Shown here: piece after piece, positions 60,529 through 64,000 of the stretch
How positions within the stretch are numbered: position 1 is the first letter of the stretch
How the letters are laid out: each line of letters begins with the position of its first letter
Assembly (NCBI GenBank): GCA_964585635.1
Contig: CAZPEV010000001.1
Span: 9,324 to 73,323, forward strand
Source: CAZPEV01 sp964585635
GTDB lineage: Bacteria; Zixibacteria; MSB-5A5; GN15; JAAZOE01
Direction: 5' to 3'
DNA: 64,000 nt
Made by a program: the position numbers and the translations under genes
Notes under the pieces: model-generated
Databases searched by the model: none
What the model saw: only the letters and a program-made list of their open reading frames with translations
Told to the model about the DNA's origin: nothing

Positions 60529-61584
60529 ATGACCTTACATTTTCGACGGGCTCTGGCCGTGGCGGCCATCGCCCTGACCATCGGGTGGGGTTCGGCTCCC
60601 CTTTGCCTCGCCCAGCCGCAGCCGCCGACCGGGGTGGCAGAGCAATTGTCCCAGGCGATCACCCTGTACAGCGATCTGGAGTTCGATAAGGGAATTGGGC
60701 TGGCGCAATCGCTGCTTAAACGTCCCGACCTATCACAGAAGGACAGCGTCGCCATCTACGCCGTGACGAGCATGCTGACTTACGGCAAGGGAGAGCAGTA
60801 TATCACCAAATCGTACGACTATCTCGAGAAAATGGCTGCCCTGGGCCCCTGCGCCATCCACCTGCCGTACGAATTCTGGCCGCAGCAGTTACGCGATCGA
60901 TGGTTCAAGCTGATGCAGGTCAAGAACAGCCTGACCTGCCCCGAGGAAACTCCCGGCGGCGTGAAAACGATCGCCATTATGGAATTCGATAATTATTCGA
61001 TCGGCAAATACCAGCAGGAGTTGGGGTTTATCACCAAGGGACTGGCTGATTTCTTTGAAAACGACTTCGCCAAGATCAGCGGGCTGAAAGTCGTGGAGCG
61101 GGACAAGATCGATTTCGTGCTCAAGGAAATCGAATTGTCGCAAGCCGGCAAGGTGGAAGCCTCGACCGCGGTGCGAGTCGGCAAGCTTCTCGGCGCCCAG
61201 ATCATGATCTTCGGCAGCCTTACCCAGTTGGACGACAAGAACGCCAAAATGCTGGTCAAGGCTGTCAAGGTGGAAACCTCGGAGATCATCGCCTCGGTCG
61301 AGAAAGAGGGAAAGCCCGATTATTTCGGCATGCAAAAGGCTCTCGTGGCCGAGTTGGCGGAAAAGCTTGACATCGTGCTTGATAAGAAAACCAAAGCTCT
61401 TCTGGATGAGAGCGGCACTGAGTCGGCCGACGCCGCCGGTATGTACTCGAAAGGCCTGTACTACATGGATCAGTACGATTACAAGAAGGCCTATGAGTAT
61501 TTCAAACTGGCTTATGATAAAGACAACACCTTTGCCGAGGCCAAGCGGAAAATGGATATTTATCGACCGCTGGCCACGTCGTGA
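60529..61584 (+). CDS. Exported CsgG/FlgO-like protein with TPR-like tail
   Basis: AAGGAG lies 5 nt before ATG 60529. The 351-residue protein has a signal peptide (AVAAIALTIGWGSAPLCLAQ) and a helical N-terminal part with AITLYSDLEFDKGIGLAQSL. The CsgG-like core follows: KTIAIMEFDNYSIGKYQQEL, FFENDFAKISGLKVVERDKI, ELSQAGKVEASTAVRVGKLL, GAQIMIFGSLTQLD. A C-terminal TPR (SKGLYYMDQYDYKKAYEYFK) closes it. It is followed by a related lipoprotein gene and a barrel gene, so the three may form an assembly or export unit. Confidence 0.78.
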   Translation: MTLHFRRALAVAAIALTIGWGSAPLCLAQPQPPTGVAEQLSQAITLYSDLEFDKGIGLAQSLLKRPDLSQKDSVAIYAVTSMLTYGKGEQYITKSYDYLEKMAALGPCAIHLPYEFWPQQLRDRWFKLMQVKNSLTCPEETPGGVKTIAIMEFDNYSIGKYQQELGFITKGLADFFENDFAKISGLKVVERDKIDFVLKEIELSQAGKVEASTAVRVGKLLGAQIMIFGSLTQLDDKNAKMLVKAVKVETSEIIASVEKEGKPDYFGMQKALVAELAEKLDIVLDKKTKALLDESGTESADAAGMYSKGLYYMDQYDYKKAYEYFKLAYDKDNTFAEAKRKMDIYRPLATS

Positions 61585-61618
61585 TAAGCCGTCCACCATC
61601 AACGGTTGAGAGGCAACC

Positions 61619-62932
61619 ATGCGCAAATTCGTTGTTCTGACGCTCCTGATCATCTTGGCCGGATGCGCTTCCACCAAGTATCAGAAGGGACAGGCGCTGG
61701 CCGACCAGGGGCGATACGATCAGGCCATCGATACGCTCTACGCCGCGATCAAAGCCAGGCCCGCCGACGCCCAAGCCTGGCGGGAGCTGGGTGTGGCCTA
61801 CTATGAAAAAGGCGATTTAATCAAGGCCGAAGATGCCCTCAAGCAGTCGCAGGCGATTGCTCCTCACGCCCGAACCAGCCTCTATATCGGCCTGATATGT
61901 GAAAAGCAAGATGACTATGCCAAAGCGATCGATGCGTATCGGGCGGCGCTGAGCCTGAAGCCATCGTCGCGGGTCGGTCATCTGATCCGGTCCCACATAG
62001 ACATGCTGGTGGCCGAGAAGATGAAACAGGATGTCTCTACCGCATTGGCCAACGAATCCAAGATCGTGGTCGATACCATCCCCGGCAACACGGTGGCGGT
62101 GGTCGATTTTGACAATTCTCATCTCCCGCCCGATTTGGCGCCGATCGCCAAAGGGCTGGCCGAATTCACGGCTATGGATTTGGCCAAGGTCAAGACGCTG
62201 CGGCTGGTGGAACGGCAGAAGATCGACATGATTCTCGGCGAGCTGAAACTCAGTTCCTCGCAGTACGCCGACCCCGCCACCAGTCCCCGCATGGGACGGC
62301 TATTGGGCAGCCGTCGGATCGTGACCGGTTCAGTCCTGAGTACCTCCGGCTCAGACATCCGCCTGGATGGCGCCGTGGTCAGCATCGCCGACAGCGCGGC
62401 CAAGCTGACCGGCCCAACCGAAGGGCAGGTGAAACGATTTTTCCAGATTCAGAAAGATTTTGTCTTCAAGGTCATTGACAACCTCGGCATTACGCTGACG
62501 GCCGCAGAGCGGGACTCGATTCGACAAATACCGACGGAATCATTTCTGGCCTTCATGGCCTATTGCCGGGGGCTTGACTACCAGAGCCGAGGGATGACGG
62601 ATCAGGCGCGGGCGGAGTACAAGCAGGCCCTGAAGGAAGATGGGCACTTCTCCCAGGCGGCCACCCAGACAAAAGCGTTGGCCGCGGCGGCCGCCTCCGG
62701 GACATCCACGGTCGAGCAGTTCGAAAGCTCGGCGGGGAAGGAATCGGAGGGGGGATCGACGACCGGGGCGCTCGACCAGTTTCAGGGCGAATTACTCTCC
62801 GATCATGGTTTTATACGGGACTTGAATGCTCTCGACGCCTTTGGCAATCCCTCCGATTCCCCGCCCCGAAAGGGCGTGGTTGATTATAACGGTGTCATTA
62901 TCATACGGGGGAGCCTCGATGCGAGACCATAA
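61619..62932 (+). CDS. CsgG-like lipoprotein with TPR repeats
   Basis: The 437-residue protein carries a lipobox (LLIILAGC, Cys16). Two or three TPRs follow (GQALADQGRYDQAIDTLYAA; WRELGVAYYEKGDLIKAEDA; KQDDYAKAIDAYRAALS), then a CsgG-like core (NTVAVVDFDNSHLPPDLAPI; MDLAKVKTLRLVERQKIDMI; SSQYADPATSPRMGRLLGSR; RIVTGSVLSTSG) and one more TPR near 320-345. Compared with the upstream gene it adds an N-terminal TPR block and lipid anchor. Its stop overlaps the next gene by 14 nt. Likely outer-membrane periplasmic face. Confidence 0.8.
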   Translation: MRKFVVLTLLIILAGCASTKYQKGQALADQGRYDQAIDTLYAAIKARPADAQAWRELGVAYYEKGDLIKAEDALKQSQAIAPHARTSLYIGLICEKQDDYAKAIDAYRAALSLKPSSRVGHLIRSHIDMLVAEKMKQDVSTALANESKIVVDTIPGNTVAVVDFDNSHLPPDLAPIAKGLAEFTAMDLAKVKTLRLVERQKIDMILGELKLSSSQYADPATSPRMGRLLGSRRIVTGSVLSTSGSDIRLDGAVVSIADSAAKLTGPTEGQVKRFFQIQKDFVFKVIDNLGITLTAAERDSIRQIPTESFLAFMAYCRGLDYQSRGMTDQARAEYKQALKEDGHFSQAATQTKALAAAAASGTSTVEQFESSAGKESEGGSTTGALDQFQGELLSDHGFIRDLNALDAFGNPSDSPPRKGVVDYNGVIIIRGSLDARP

Positions 62933-64000
62933 ACAAGTATTAGCCATAGCGCTGGCGGTCATGATGCTGCTGACAGCGGCGTCGGCATGGGGGCAGATCG
63001 TACAGGGTCAGCCGACCGCCCTCGGCACGCGCGTTACCTATGACCATTGGAGTCTGAAAGTTCCGGGAGCTACCAGCGATCTCAGCCAGTTCATGATTCC
63101 ACTCAGCGGCATCGTCCCGCTGGCAGATAATGTCGAGGCTCGCTTCTTCCTGGCCGAGGTGACCAACTCCGTCACCGAGGCAAACACCGACTACACCCTG
63201 TCGGGCCTGACCGATGCGCGCTTGCAGGTCAGCCAGACGTTGGCCAAAGACCGCTTGCTGGTGAGCCTGGGAGTCAATCTGCCGACCGGGAAAAAAGCGC
63301 TGGATACGCTGAAGGAATCGTTGGTGGCGGAATATCTGTCGTACAATTTTCTGACCCTGCCGGTTCGCCGTCTCGGCGAAGGATTTGGGCTCAATCTTCT
63401 TTTGGGTGCGGCAGGATACCGCGGCGATACGCGCTTTGGCGCGACGGTGATGTACCAGATGGCCGGAGCATATGAGGCGTATAAGGACAAGGGTGACTAC
63501 AACCCAGGCGACATATTTAGCCTGGCGGCCGCCGTTGATGTCAAGCGCGCAAAGATGCGATATGTCGGGGATGCGACCGTGTCCACCTTCACCACCGACA
63601 AACTGGACGACCGGAAGGTGTTCCGACAGAGCTCTCTTTTCGACCTGCATGTCGGCGCGATATATGATGGGCCGTCGATAGACCTCGCCGGCAACGCCCG
63701 ATATCTTATCCGAGGCCGGAATACTACCTACGACACCACCACGGTCGAGACCATCCGTAATCAGCTCAAAATCTACGGCAATGAATTGTTCCTGAGCGGC
63801 AGTCTTTTGTGGTCGCGGTCGGCGAAATGGCACGCCGGCCCAACGCTGGAGTGGCGATATATCGGCGCCAATGAATATGACTTCGGCGCCTCCAAGACCA
63901 TCGGACTAGGGGCCGAAAACGATCGCACGCTGGGGGGATCGATGCAGATGTCTGAAGCTCTTAAATACTATACCTGCTCAGCCGCTCACGCGCGGTATGA
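62919..64000 (+). CDS. Outer-membrane beta-barrel-like protein (3' end beyond window)
   Basis: From ATG 62919, overlapping the upstream stop by 14 nt, the frame is open to the end of the window (360 codons, no stop). It begins with a signal peptide (VLAIALAVMMLLTAASAWGQ). The mature part shows alternating strand patterns (VTYDHWSLKVPGATSD; LLVSLGVNLPTGKKALDT; GFGLNLLLGAAGYRGDTRFG; AGPTLEWRYIGANEYDFG). It resembles FCB transporter-like barrels with a modelled LGVNLPTG porin turn. Coupling to two CsgG-like proteins suggests a common surface-assembly unit. The family cannot be named from this part. Confidence 0.72.
   Translation, partial: MRDHKQVLAIALAVMMLLTAASAWGQIVQGQPTALGTRVTYDHWSLKVPGATSDLSQFMIPLSGIVPLADNVEARFFLAEVTNSVTEANTDYTLSGLTDARLQVSQTLAKDRLLVSLGVNLPTGKKALDTLKESLVAEYLSYNFLTLPVRRLGEGFGLNLLLGAAGYRGDTRFGATVMYQMAGAYEAYKDKGDYNPGDIFSLAAAVDVKRAKMRYVGDATVSTFTTDKLDDRKVFRQSSLFDLHVGAIYDGPSIDLAGNARYLIRGRNTTYDTTTVETIRNQLKIYGNELFLSGSLLWSRSAKWHAGPTLEWRYIGANEYDFGASKTIGLGAENDRTLGGSMQMSEALKYYTCSAAHARY

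Overview
The window looks like a metagenome-derived contig (two 10-N scaffold gaps) from a GC-rich, didermic member of the Fibrobacterota-Chlorobiota-Bacteroidota (FCB) superphylum, most like candidate division Zixibacteria. The clues are proteins with type IX-secretion-like C-terminal sorting domains beside a PorV/PorQ-type barrel and a CarboxypepD_reg TonB receptor, plus DUF2723, DUF4159, DUF4175 and DUF5916 family proteins and very large multihaem cytochromes. The phylum call is inference from gene content; no rRNA is present.

Layout. 1-7.9 kb: secreted cohesin-like/sorting-domain proteins, a PorV-like barrel and a TonB receptor. 8.3-13.4 kb: an overlapping signalling operon (periplasmic binding protein, histidine kinase, two stand-alone receivers, receiver-GAF-kinase). 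13.5-14.9 kb: a cation diffusion facilitator with a tripled cytoplasmic tail. 14.9-17.6 kb: an AT-richer accessory patch with dispersed palindromic repeats, a CPBP protease cut by a gap and a PagP-like barrel. 17.7-28.1 kb: class II aldolase, a DUF4159-DUF4175-TPR operon, a small membrane protein with an in-frame amber codon, and a DUF2723 membrane protein. 28.2-31.9 kb: FtsE-FtsX-EnvC-like-HolB, in which FtsE and EnvC have lost catalytic residues. 32.2-40.3 kb: BNR-type protein, HTH-DUF2087, tRNA-Gln, MobB, a second TonB receptor behind a structured leader, and a frameshifted DUF5916 protein.

40.4-54.0 kb is the most striking part: about 13.5 kb on the minus strand that looks like a complete extracellular electron-transfer locus. 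In transcription order it encodes a 7-haem cytochrome, an NHL propeller, a hexahaem cytochrome that matches Geobacter OmcS along its whole length (the nanowire subunit), a hairpin, a YVTN propeller, a 699-residue porin with a discoidin-like insertion, two CsgG/TolB-N-like proteins, a double-parvulin isomerase, a 26-haem cytochrome and a 16-haem cytochrome. The likely path is periplasm to large multihaem wires, through the porin, to an OmcS-type filament outside the cell.

54.1-64 kb: cold-shock gene with terminator and structured leader, purple-acid-phosphatase-like lipoprotein divergent from a DUF47-Pit phosphate transport pair, a disrupted Ser/Thr kinase-PEGA gene, two more CsgG-like proteins and a barrel protein running off the end. 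All family assignments are from reading the translated sequence and remembered family features; no database search was run.
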